Made by a program: the position numbers and the translations under genes
Shown: one piece after another, positions 1 to 8,781 of the stretch
Position numbering within the stretch: position 1 is the stretch's first letter
Layout of the letters: each line of letters opens with the position of its first letter
Notes under the pieces: generated by a model
The model's input: only the letters and a program-made list of their open reading frames with translations
Database searches by the model: none
Told to the model about the DNA's origin: nothing
Source: Gloeopeniophorella convolvens
Lineage: Eukaryota > Basidiomycota > Agaricomycetes > Russulales
Direction of reading: 5' to 3'
Length of the DNA stretch: 12,774 bases
Assembly (NCBI GenBank): GCA_022496205.1
Contig: WTXD01000309.1
Location: 1-12,774 of the forward strand

Positions 1-592
1 GGGTGACGCAACCCAGCCTATTCTGCAAGTTCAGCGGGGGATAGCGCCTTGTGTTCAGAGGACAGGATGATTCCTCGGTCCGGCTGGAAGTGGAGGTGTG
101 GCGGAGTCGACAGCGAGCAAGGACCCTTCTGACTTCTTGCGTATAAGACACGACGCCGTCTTTACACCAGGGCCGCAGAGTCTGATACAGATCGCAGTGA
201 GAATGTACATTTATACTGGATATGCTTTCACCTAGTCATGTTCACTCAAGAGTTACTCCCAGGAACGTACTACGCGCAACGTACACATCTTCTCTTTTTA
301 TGTTGTCCGACTTCACTCATGTGTCCGGAATGTCTAATTATGAGGCCTTCGATATATTTTGAAGTCCCAGACGGCCAGGTTCTCCCATCAGCCTCCCGTT
401 TGGAGATGACCGCGTCAACAAATTCGTCTAAACTGGTGGGTTTGTCATTGGAGATCATCATTAACTTGAAATTCTTTGACCAGTGGCGAAAGCGTAGTAT
501 TCCAAGAACTTGAAAGCGAGCCTCGTACATACGCAACGTGACGCTACAATGACTTCGTACTACGCTACTACTAGTACATGTTATCTCTTGAT
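1..592. other. Left-edge stretch without a supported gene
   Basis: No recognisable gene was found. The best open frame is on the minus strand at 270-536 (88 codons, ending at 270). Its middle part, around the residues PTSLDEFVDAV and EADGRTWPSG, reads somewhat protein-like, but I recognise no family and see no splice-supported extension. A plus-strand frame at 238-513 overlaps it. The stretch lies downstream of copy 1 of the small-protein family, so its right end probably includes that gene's 3' UTR. Confidence 0.4.
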
Positions 593-1245
593 CTAAGCTG
601 CCGGGGTCGTGTTCGCCTTTGCGCCTCTTCCTTTCTTTCCGCGTCTCTTCTGACCGTTGCGGGGTGGGCGAGACTCCTTCGGATCGAGGATATGACGGCG
701 GAGTGCTCTGAGAACGCCTCCATCTCTCGCGTCTTCCTTCGGGAAAATTCTGTTCTTCTCCAGCGTATACTCGCTGAGCGCCTTCTCAGTTGGGAAGAGG
801 CGGACGTGCCTCGTGGGCGCTTGAACAAGATCTACTAGGTTTACGTGCTTCTCGAGCACTGCCTGTACATTGCATTAAATGTGAGTGTGCGTTCAGCTAT
901 TCCTCCGAACAGACTACAACTCACGTGGCGGCAGGCCGACAAGGTCTTGGGAACCGGTTCTATACTCAGGACATGGCATAACTTCTCCCAGTTCCTTATA
1001 TCCTTTTCGTCGGACCCGTACAAACTATTAAACTCATCCTTCATAGCTGCGTTGAACTCCTCGCGTGCTGCATTCTTCTCCGGATGGTATGAACTCCCCC
1101 ATCCGAAGGCACGGCACATGCGATGGAACTCGCTCAGTGGCACCTCTTCCGGGTTATAATCGAACTCCGGATATTGCTCAAAGAATTGTTGCAGCGCCGT
1201 CGCCTGTGCGACCGAAGAGGACGGGGCCGCGGGGGTGGACAACAT
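593..1245 (-). CDS. Two-exon small protein of an Agaricomycete-expanded family, copy 1
   Basis: Function unknown. I see two exons, 1245-925 and 862-593, joined across a 62-bp intron (GTGAGT...TACAG, with CTCAC as possible branch site). The splice is phase 0 and gives a 196-residue protein. The ATG at 1243-1245 is the first in frame before the conserved core. Core motifs in order: FFEQYPEFDYNP (about residue 21), an acidic/Trp region ending NWEKLC, IEPVP...CRH at the exon end, then KHVNLVDLV, YT...IFPKEDA, and GGVLRALRRHIL. The C-terminal tail is basic (KRRGKKGRGAK) and could be a nuclear-localisation or nucleic-acid-binding tail (inference). Family membership rests on three further copies in this window and on my memory of similar Agaricomycete hypothetical proteins. 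It is the closest relative of copy 3. No signal peptide or membrane segment is apparent. Confidence 0.85.
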
Positions 1246-1720
1246 AGGCAGATCACGTAGTACAAGACGGAGTGGGTCTGTCGTGATAGGGTCAGGATGT
1301 CACAGAAGAACCTACAGAACCCGGTGCTTTTAAAGGCGAGGGGGCGTAGCATGCTTTCCTTCGACGGCCGTGAACGTGAGATGTAGGAAGCAGACTATGA
1401 CGTGACCTTCCTCACTAGGGCATGCGCCGCTTCTTCACTCGGGGTAAAGAAAGCATCCGCAAAGGCACCGCGGCGCTCACGCGGGTCATGACGAGAAGCA
1501 TAGATCAGTAGAATAAATCTTAAGTTCGGCCAGCGAGCTCAGCAAGCGAAGGTAACGTGACCTGGGTCGGATTCTAACCCTCGCAATCCAAGGGCAATCT
1601 GTTCTTTGCCAGGGCTAGGAACGCTGTACTACAGAAGCAACCAAGCTCCCAAGCTCAAAGTCTCGACGTCAACATACTCCATTCCCCAGTTCCGGCACGG
1701 ATTGTAACGGACATGAGTCG
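1246..1720. other. Intergenic region between copies 1 and 2
   Basis: Apart from the TATA-like box of copy 1 at its left end, I see no coding sequence, RNA gene or repeat here. It should contain the 5' region of copy 1 and the 3' side of copy 2, since both are transcribed leftward. Confidence 0.5.
1326..1335 (-). promoter_or_regulatory. TATA-like box upstream of copy 1
   Basis: On the minus strand this reads CTTTAAAAGC, about 80-90 bp before the copy 1 ATG, a sensible distance for a fungal TATA element plus short 5' UTR. The motif GTCACAGAAGA (plus-strand reading) near 1298 recurs near 2387, at a similar distance upstream of copy 2. The two 5' regions may therefore be homologous. Assigned by position and sequence only. 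Confidence 0.4.
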
Positions 1721-2331
1721 TCATTTCCCCTGTCCGTCGCGCCGCGCAACCCGAGAGCCACTTAAACAAGCCATCAAAACTGCCAACATGCTTGCATGCT
1801 TTGACGGTGGGTGGAAGATCGGGCGGAGAAGGTACAGCAGTACGCCACCTGCCTTTGCGGAGTCCTTCGGGAATATCTTCTTCGTCCGCCGCGAGTACCG
1901 CGCTCGCTCGCGGACCGAGTCGAACGGTTTACTTGGTCGATATGATATACCAGATCCACGAGGTTCACGTGCGCGGACTTGACGGCCTGAACAGTTTCTC
2001 GTCAGACAGAATTTACATACACAATAGACTCGAGCAAGAGGACACGCACCTTGCGGCAGGCAGAGATCTCGTCTGGCACAGGCTCGATCCTTGAGGATGC
2101 AACACAACCTGTGCCAGTTGCTCAAGTCGTCTGCATCTGTTCCGTACGCGGCGTTGAAATCCTCCGCCAGTGCATTCGCGAGCTTCTCACGTGCCTCACG
2201 GCACGTATCGTCGTCCTCGCCCCAGTCGAAGTGCCGCTGCCTGCGCGAAACTCGCGGGTTGGCGCGGCGGACTCGTCGAAGTCAAAGCTTGGGTGGAGCT
2301 TGAAGAATTGGATGACTGAGGAAGAGATCAT
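1721..2331 (-). pseudogene. Frameshifted copy 2 of the two-exon small-protein family
   Basis: This is clearly homologous to copies 1, 3 and 4 but broken. It starts at the ATG at 2331 (MISSSVIQFFKLHPSFDFDE). A 2-bp gain near 2246-2250 shifts the frame, so the unshifted frame stops at 2122. A second shift of +1 near 2089-2091 returns to the starting frame at IEPVP. The conserved intron is intact (2049-1987, 63 bp, GTGCGT...TTCAG with CTGAC upstream) and splices in phase 0 into HVNLVDLVYH. A third shift, 1 bp lost near 1928-1932, precedes KKIFPKDSAKAGG and YLLRPIF. The reading then runs into a non-conserved tail ending at 1721. It groups with copy 4 (shared LVYH, ALAEDFN, AKAGG, YLLRPI). Three indels with preserved splice sites suggest fairly recent inactivation; clustered assembly errors are the alternative. 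Confidence 0.8.
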
Positions 2332-3210
2332 CGAGTGGCTGCGGTGTTGCACGTTAGACAGATGCATGGGAGGCTTTTGTACAGTTGTCACAGAAGACGT
2401 GCACGTTGCATAACCGACAATGCGGGTCTGTGGAAGGAGTGCACATGCATAAGGCCTGTGCAGGGCGCTATGAGCCACCCAAAATTCCCGCAGCTCTATA
2501 CGGCAATCAATACGGGGACGGAAGGAGAAGAAGGGGGCACACGCACACAGAGAACACAGTACTGGTAACGCTCGCTCGCAGTGCACGCAAAAGGGCTGGA
2601 GATATAGGGCGAGGATGCCCGGGTTTCAAAGACGGTTTCTCTGCAGTATTGCGAGTCTAGGAATAGAACAAGTTAACATGCATGTTCTCCGAAGGCCGCG
2701 AAGGAGGTGATCCCAAGTGCTTCGACTGCAGGCGCAATTTCAGTGATGCAGGATCAAGGGGCTGCATCACACGGCGCAATGCGCATGCACGCTGTGTTGG
2801 ACGCTACGACGCGAAAGCGTTCCTCCGGCGAGACAGCAGACCGCCACGCGACAGACCCGCCTGAGCAGACCGAGACACTAGATAGACGCAGGCTCACCTT
2901 TCAAGCAACCTGTGTATCCCTCGGCTTCACATTCTGTTGGTGTTTTTTCCCCTCGATACGACGTCAAGAAGAATTCATTATATTCCACAATCATCGGACT
3001 GCAAGGGAGAGATGTGAAGCCCGAGGCAGCCGGGCTGAGAAAGGTGAATGTGTGGTTGGCGAACCATTACTTCTGCAACGATGGCATCTTCTGGGGTCGC
3101 AGGGGTGTTAAAAATGTTGAGTACGCGTACGCGTGAGACACGCCGGAAGGAAGAGACGGTGAAAGCATAGCTATGATTAAATATATATAAGTTGGTATTT
3201 TCGATGCTTC

Positions 3211-3242
3211 GGACTGGAACATAGTTACTTATATTCCAGTCC
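3211..3242. repeat. Short inverted repeat (hairpin)
   Basis: GGACTGGAA at 3211-3219 pairs perfectly with TTCCAGTCC at 3234-3242 around a 14-nt AT-rich loop. Pairing can extend inward with one mismatch. It lies just after an AT-rich run (TAAATATATATAA). It could be a 3'-end hairpin or a relic of a mobile element; no function is assigned. Confidence 0.5.
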
Positions 3243-3947
3243 AATCAGGAAAGGGCCCGGGGGACTGACCTCGACGTGATACGAACCTGTTTGTTTAAGT
3301 TTAAAAAACAAGCCGTGCTGAGTGAGGCGTAGTGGCGCCCCGCGCCCGACCCGGTGGGCGACGGCACCGGTGGGCAGCTCTCGTACACGATAAAATCGCG
3401 GGAGCAAGGCGCGATCGTCCGGGCGTGAGCCACAGAGAGACGGTTTCGCGCGGAATCCTCGCCCGCCTGGCGAGAGGATGCAAATAGAGTGCCGGGACCT
3501 CTGGACCCCTAACCCCATTTCTTCTCGCAGGTGGTCTCCGCATCGGTTTCCTTGCAGGCTCGTGTTGATGTCTCTCTTTCTTCCCGTCAGGTCTTTCGCG
3601 CCGCAGACCAGCGCCGCACGTCGTTCTCGATCAGTATTTCGTATCCGAGCGTAGTCAAAGTCCATGAATGACTCTCCCTTCTTATTTGGTTGCATTGCGC
3701 TGCGGGAAGATGGCAGCGTTGAGTGCAGCCGGTTCGCCATCCGCATGAAGCGAAACTCCTTGCTCGCTGACCTCGCCGTTGAAATTCCAAAACATCGTCC
3801 TCAACCGCCATCTACAACCTATCGAGTTATGGAGGCCCAAGTCCTCCATGTTGGACTTGTACGTTCTTGATTACTTCGTATTCGTTTCGTGGCGCGCGCT
3901 GCGGACAAACGCGCGTGCAGTCTGCTTTCGCTATGTTGACTTTACGA

Positions 3948-3966
3948 CCCGGGCCGGCGGCCCGGG
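3948..3966. repeat. GC-only 19-nt palindrome
   Basis: CCCGGGCCG is followed by a single G and then CGGCCCGGG, a perfect 9-bp inverted repeat with a one-base centre. It stands out from its mixed-composition surroundings. No gene is nearby to interpret it. Confidence 0.5.
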
Positions 3967-4099
3967 GTTTCGACTTGCGCTCTCGCGCACACTGAGGTCG
4001 CACCGCGAGCCTCATATCTTTATTCCCAATGGACCTATTTGGTTGGTACTGTACAGTTGAGTCGCGGGGGTCAAGCCACCCTCCCGAAAATTTCCGTCC

Positions 4100-4271
4100 C
4101 TCAGTTCCGTGTCGTTAGAGCGCGCGAGGACTGAGGTGAGTACAGTACACTATTTGACTATTCACTTGTATTTACTTTGCCTAGACGGCGAATCTCTTCT
4201 ATTAGGTGAATACAACTCAGTTCCGTGTCGTTAGAGCGCGCGAGGACTGAGACGGCGAATCTCTTCTATTA
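4100..4271 (+). repeat. Exact 56-bp direct repeat, first copy split by a 49-bp intron-like segment
   Basis: A 36-bp block beginning CTCAGTTCC and ending AGGACTGAG occurs at 4100-4135 and 4216-4251. A 20-bp block, ACGGCGAATCTCTTCTATTA, occurs at 4185-4204 and 4252-4271. In the second copy the blocks are contiguous. In the first they are separated by 4136-4184, which begins GTGAGT and ends TTTGCCTAG, the form of a short plus-strand basidiomycete intron. The 36-bp block also has inverted ends (CTCAGT/ACTGAG). The joined unit is open in one frame and then meets a stop in both copies. No host gene is recognised; it lies about 110 bp upstream of the kinase-like pseudogene and could belong to that gene's old 5' end. 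Confidence 0.85.
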
Positions 4272-4378
4272 AATCGCCCGCGCGCTCCGGAAATACCCCG
4301 TATTTATTCTATGGCACTCCATCCCTTTCGACGACCCAGACTCTCCGAGCGCGTCAGGTCCTGAAACCATTCAACGTG

Positions 4379-6015
4379 ATGGCGAAACGCAACTCTGAAC
4401 ATACTTCTCACCGTAGACGAGTTCTGCACCACCTACCACCCAGACAAGCTAGACCTTCATGTCATTGCCAAACTGCAACCGTACCCAGTATCCGCGGAAA
4501 GAAGAGGTCCAGGAAATATGAAGAGTCGACTCCTCCATTCGTTTTCGGGCCTATGGTAACTCTCGCCCTCAAGTGCAGCAAAACCCAGCAAGGTCCGATC
4601 CATGCAACAAAATCCCGATCACGAGTTGCAAACAACCGACCAAATGTAGACTTTGGGCACACTCCGATTGCGCTACTCTATCGCGGATTCGGATGTTTCC
4701 TAGACACACAGCCTGTAGCCCTGCGGATACCGTTGACGTCGTAGATGGCGTTAACATTCATGCTCTTGAAGAGCCGGTTGGCGCATCGTGGATGCTATGC
4801 GGACTATTACCAAACGAAGAGACCGCCGTGATGCAGCCGTGACTCTTCTCAACGGCAATTCGATTGCCATCCCTCATCCGATAAATTCGCCGATCTTCGA
4901 GTAGGACAGGTCTACAAGGGACGTTCTTCTGACGGGCACGCAATGGGACCACGGGATACCTCGAAGTAATTCTCGAGGTTAAGAATGAACTGGGCACCAC
5001 AACATGCGATCCAGAAATACGGTTGGCCGCATACTACTCGCAGTCACTCGTGACCCGGGATACCCCGTTTCCTTGCGAGGGAATCCTCCACCAGCTTTAG
5101 GAATCGTGCTCTTGGGTAAGTTATTTGTGTCTCCAAATGTTCCCCTTGCTCGCATGCTACGTTCATTCTTCACTCAGGGGCACACATCGGATTCTATGCG
5201 CTCGCGTTCAGCGCCGGCCGGCGAGGCTGGTGGCGCTGACCGACCTAATGAACATGGTCCCGATGTCGGGAATAGACTGACAAGACCGCTCTGCTGAAGA
5301 CGTTCCGGGTTGCCTGCGTCCTTCGCTTCCAAATCCAGCAAGACACTGAAAAGTTCTCGCCGTGTCTCGGGTTCTCCAGTGACTTGGCAGCGGCGCGGCC
5401 TCCCATACGTCTCTCAAGTTCCGCGCGACCGCATACAACGGGAGTTTCGTGCACCTCAGCGATATTTGGACGAGTCTAGGGCAAGGCGCACACATACACT
5501 CGAACCGTTTCTCTACTCTGCCCGGACCCAGATCGGGCAAGTCAGTCACCTGTCGTCTCGAGTTCGCGCGCAGCTATCTCTTGCCGTTACACGAGTTCTG
5601 CGCCGACGAAGTCGCGCACCGAAGGTGCTAGGCTATGACATCCTTCCGGTGGCTGGCACGTCGTAGTCATGGAATACATTCCCCATGATTCGCAGACCCA
5701 AGCACACGTTGTACAGCAACGTGGCAAAGTTCAAGAAACTTGGTCAAGGGATCTGAAGCAACTTGTGGACGAGTTCCAAGCAGGGGTGGGTGCATGGGGA
5801 TCTGCGGGTCGTAAACTTTGTGGTTGGGGAGGATGATCCCGGAACAGATAATGCTGGTCGACTTTGACTGGGCTGGGGACGTCAACGCCGGGAAGGTGTG
5901 CTATCCGACCTCCCAACTGACCGATGAACTACTGGACCCCTCCGACGCGCTGAACCTGGAGATCACGAGGGAGCGCGATAAGCGGGTGCTTCTGTTCGCG
6001 TTGGAACACATGTAG
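4379..6015 (+). pseudogene. Decayed fungal protein-kinase-like gene
   Basis: Fragments in all three plus frames follow the order of an Agaricomycete protein family that I recall as having an N-terminal region and a C-terminal kinase-like domain. Blocks: TVDEFCTTYHPDKLD (about 4413-4457); VDFGHTPIALLYRGFGCFLD (4646-4705); DYYQ...RRDAAVTLLNGN (about 4803-4860); LEVILEVKNELGTTTCDPE (4960-5016); PALGIVLLG then, across a GTAAGT...CTCAG intron at 5116-5177, AHIGFYALAFSAG; ALLKTFRVACVLRFQ (about 5290-5335); GGWHVVVMEYIPHD (about 5649-5692); VHGDLRVVNFVVGEDDPG (5790-5843), the catalytic loop HGDLRxxN; and IMLVDFDWAGD (5848-5880), which stands in for the DFG motif. It ends at TAG 6013-6015. At least five frame changes plus in-frame stops make a functional product implausible. 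The start at 4379 is only the first ATG before the homologous blocks. Confidence 0.75.
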
Positions 6016-6844
6016 GAGTGGTGTAAATTATCATTCAATATTCATAGTCTGCATAAAAAGAAGGTCGTCTTGATCGAGTATAGCTGAAGCGCGGTGTACA
6101 CCGCAAGCCACACGTGGGGAAGACGCATTGGGGAAGTGCAGACCGATGCCCGTGAAATAATGTGCTCGAGCGAAATGAGCTCCCCAGCCATTATGAGCAG
6201 CCGGCGTGTGGAAGATGGCGGCAGCGCGTCCATGCGAACAGGGTACTGGGCGCACTGAACGATCTGGAAATGGAAAGTCTCAGCAAACTGTCAATGCTCA
6301 CAACTTCATGCAGTATGTTGGGTAACTGGTGCCAGCGGGCGGTCGCGACGGGCGTAAGCACTCGCATTCTAGGAGACTTCAATCCTGACAGCGTCGGCGC
6401 TGCGAGCCCGGGCGCAGGACAACTAGATGTGCAGATGCTTCTGGTGCTGTGCACAAACCCTCCAGTAAACGCCGAATCAGACAGCGGGGTGACTGGGGGC
6501 CTCAACGTCGACGGTGGAGAGAAACATATCCGCCGGACAAGATCCGATTCTCTTGGACAGACCAGAAGCCACATCCACGACGCCGCACTCCCTCAGCAGC
6601 TCAAGTGAGCGAACGGCACCACGCCTTGCGTCTTCCATCAAGCCGCGGGCTCGACACGTCGCCGCCGACGTCTCTTCCTTCGATCCAGTATCAAGAACGA
6701 TCACTATATTGTCCAGAATCATATATAAACAGTTAAATCAGCCAATCACTGTCAGTCGAAGATACTATGTACACCATCCATTTCCGTTTGCAGAAGACAT
6801 AGAGAGAACGTGTGCGGACGTGTCGAACATGGGTGAGGCGTACT
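6016..6844. other. Gene-poor stretch between the kinase pseudogene and copy 3
   Basis: No gene is supported. Overlapping open frames exist on both strands (plus 6162-6608, 148 codons; minus 6191-6574 and 6477-6722). The minus frame at 6722-6477 begins MILDNIVIVLDTG and looks the most protein-like, but it matches nothing I recognise and has no clear splice continuation. A TATATAAA sequence lies at about 6721-6728 on the plus strand. The right end should hold the 3' UTR of copy 3. Confidence 0.4.
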
Positions 6845-7851
6845 TCACGTCGCCTGCGTGGCCTGCCATGGCTTTAGCTGCCGCGGCTGGGGCTGAGGCC
6901 TGCGCTGCGGCAGCTCCGGCACCTTGAACGGCCCGTTCCGCGCGGTGGTCACCTCGTGCGGGCGGTCGCGCGCGCTGCGGGGGTTAAGGATGTGGCGCCG
7001 CAGGGCGCGGAGCACGCCGCCATCTGCGGCGTCCTCCTTCGGGAAGAACTTCCCCGTCTCGCGCGTGTACTTGCTCAGCGCCTCCTCGCTCTCGAAGAGC
7101 CGCACTTTCTTCGTGTAGTTCTCTACGAGGTCGACGAGATTGACGTGTTTCTGGCACACCGCCTGCACGGGGAGTGAAAACGAGATCTAGATGCGGCGCA
7201 AGGCGCTCGCTGAACGCGCCGGCGTACCTCACGGCACTCTGCAAGCGTCTGCGGAAGCGGCTCGATGTCCAGGACGAGGCACAGCCGGTGCCAGTTGTTG
7301 ATGTCGTGCTCGTCGAGCCCGTAGATGTCGTTGAAATCCTCTTTCATCGCAGCGCGGAACGCGTGGCGCGCGGTCTCGCACTCCGAATCTTTCCGCTCCC
7401 ACCTCTTCCTGTTGCACAGGTCACGCAGCTGGAATGTCGGGGAGCGCGCAGGGTTGAACGGGAACTCGGGGTATTGCGCGAAGAAGCGGTCGATCGCTGT
7501 CTTGTAGCCGAACGGCCTGTCGGTGAGGCTCAGCTGGGACTGATACGAGGGCGGCGGGGTATCCTCTCTAAGGATCGGGGGCCTGTCCTCGACGATGATC
7601 GGCGAGCTTGGTGGCGAGACAGGACGCGCAAACACATCCCGGTACCGCTTCAGGCTTGGCTGAGATGGGGGAGGCGTCTGTACCCTAGTGGGGACAGGCT
7701 CGGGCTGATAGGCGCAACGAGTCAGCACGTCCAGCTGGCATGCCCTTCGGGCTGGCGCAAACGCGCACCTCGTCGTATGGCTCCGCTGCATGATCAGACT
7801 TGGCGGGTATGGCCTTGACGGGGATCGGGGAACTCGGTGGCGAGAAAACAT
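6845..7851 (-). CDS. Two-exon small-protein family, copy 3, with Pro-rich N-terminal extension
   Basis: The exons are 7851-7228 and 7162-6845. The intron at 7227-7163 (65 bp, GTACGC...GTGCAG) is phase 0 and sits exactly where it does in the other copies. The core begins at RFFAQYPEFPFNP, then gives DFNDIYGLDEHDINNWHRLC, IEPLPQTLAECRE | AVCQKHVNLVDLV, YTRETGKFFPKEDA and GGVLRALRRHIL. A Pro/Gln/Arg-rich tail ends at 6845. From the ATG at 7851 the protein would be 313 residues, with about 120 residues of Pro/Ser-rich, probably disordered sequence before the core. The start is uncertain: an ATG at 7791 (MQRSHTTRCAF) corresponds to the ATG at 8020 in a duplicated upstream segment that is out of frame. 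It is the closest relative of copy 1 (about 40 of 55 identical residues in the exon-2 core, counted by hand). Function unknown. Confidence 0.8.
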
Positions 7852-8040
7852 GCGAGAATACGCCCGGGTACCACCTCAGACTCGGTTGGGATGAGGGTGG
7901 CGTCTTAACTCTAGGGACAGGCTCGGGCTGATGGGCGCAACGCGTCAGCGCGTCCAGCTGGCAGTGTGGCACGCCTTCGGCCGATGGGGACGCGTACCTC
8001 GTCATATGGTTTCGCCGCATGCTCAGATTTGGAGGCGGTC
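7594..8040 (-). repeat. Imperfect tandem duplication of about 225 bp in the 5' part of copy 3
   Basis: The segment around 7594-7808 recurs at about 7819-8036. The offset is 226, then 223, then 229 bp in successive anchors: GTGGCGAGA at 7611/7837, GGGACAGGCTCGGGCTGAT at 7691/7914, and TGATCAGACTT versus TGCTCAGATTT at 7791/8020. On the minus strand both units encode the same Pro-rich peptide type, e.g. QLDVLTRCAYQPEPVP versus QLDALTRCAHQPEPVP, and SPPSSPI in both. Internal length differences are multiples of three, but the unit length is 1 modulo 3, so the upstream unit is out of frame with the downstream gene. No plausible intron was found that would join them. Confidence 0.8.
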
Positions 8041-8781
8041 CTGATCGCGGGCATCCTCTCAGGTCTGTCAGCGGCGGTGCTGCGGTAATCGTGGTCAAGT
8101 GCAAAGCCGTCGAATCAGGCGCGCGGTCAACGACGAGAACGCATATCCGCGACGCGTTATGTACGGCTATTGACTGTTATGTATGTTTGTGGGCGTGGTA
8201 TGCCGTCATCCATTACGCGTTGTGTGTCACGTACCCTCAGTTCCCGCGCAGTCTTTCATGTGCATGTGCACATTGCAGTGGACGTAACGCGTAACCGGCG
8301 ACGCTGGTACGATACAGGACGTTCTCTGTGCTCAAAGCACAAGCAATTAACCCGAAGAGACCGAATATTAATATTCCTTCCCGGGGAAAGAGCAAGGTGC
8401 CGGCTGAGGCCAAGTTCCATGGGTCGCTTCGCGATGTCGCGTTTCTGACGGAAGGCGCGCGGGGGCCATACAGCTTTACCGGTCTTCTGCCTTGGAGTTT
8501 ACGTAGGGGAAGAAGCAAGGTTGACCAGCCGTCCGAGTCGGGCTTGCTCGCTGAGAGAAGCAGGAGATAAAGGCGCGTAGCAAGATAACGCGCGGATCAA
8601 GCCAGACGGTCGACTTGCTTCTAAGCCGCAGCGTAATTCGAGCCCGGAGAGGGGGCGCACGTGTTGCGCTTTCCGGTTTTGGGATCATGATGGGAGTAGT
8701 TGTAGATGCGGCGGAACAAGTGACTGTGAGTATCTGATATCACATACAGGCTATACACAAACAAACAACGTATCGCGCTGG
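8041..8781. other. Intergenic region between copies 3 and 4
   Basis: I see no recognisable gene. Short overlapping frames (plus 8328-8570, minus 8237-8518 and 8476-8688) carry no known motif. The region should hold the promoter of copy 3 at its left and the 3' end of copy 4 at its right. No clear TATA box was found upstream of copy 3. Confidence 0.4.

Larger units (their letters stand above)
2332..4099. other. Long gene-poor stretch
   Basis: I find no recognisable gene in this 1.8 kb. Several frames of 60-173 codons are open (for example minus 3225-3746 and plus 2707-3111), but they overlap on both strands and none shows a motif I can name. A minus-strand fragment around 3670-3811 reads protein-like in more than one frame and could be a decayed exon. 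The stretch contains a 12-bp palindrome (3123-3134), an AT-rich run (3178-3190), a hairpin (3211-3242) and a GC-rich palindrome (3948-3966). It may be relict mobile-element or pseudogene DNA. Confidence 0.4.

Noticed and set aside
3225..3746. Minus-strand open frame of 173 codons
   Set aside because: No family motif, no plausible intron structure, and competing frames on both strands; described only as part of the gene-poor stretch.
6162..6608. Plus-strand open frame of 148 codons
   Set aside because: Composition looks non-coding, it overlaps equally open minus-strand frames, and nothing is recognisable. Kept only as a note.
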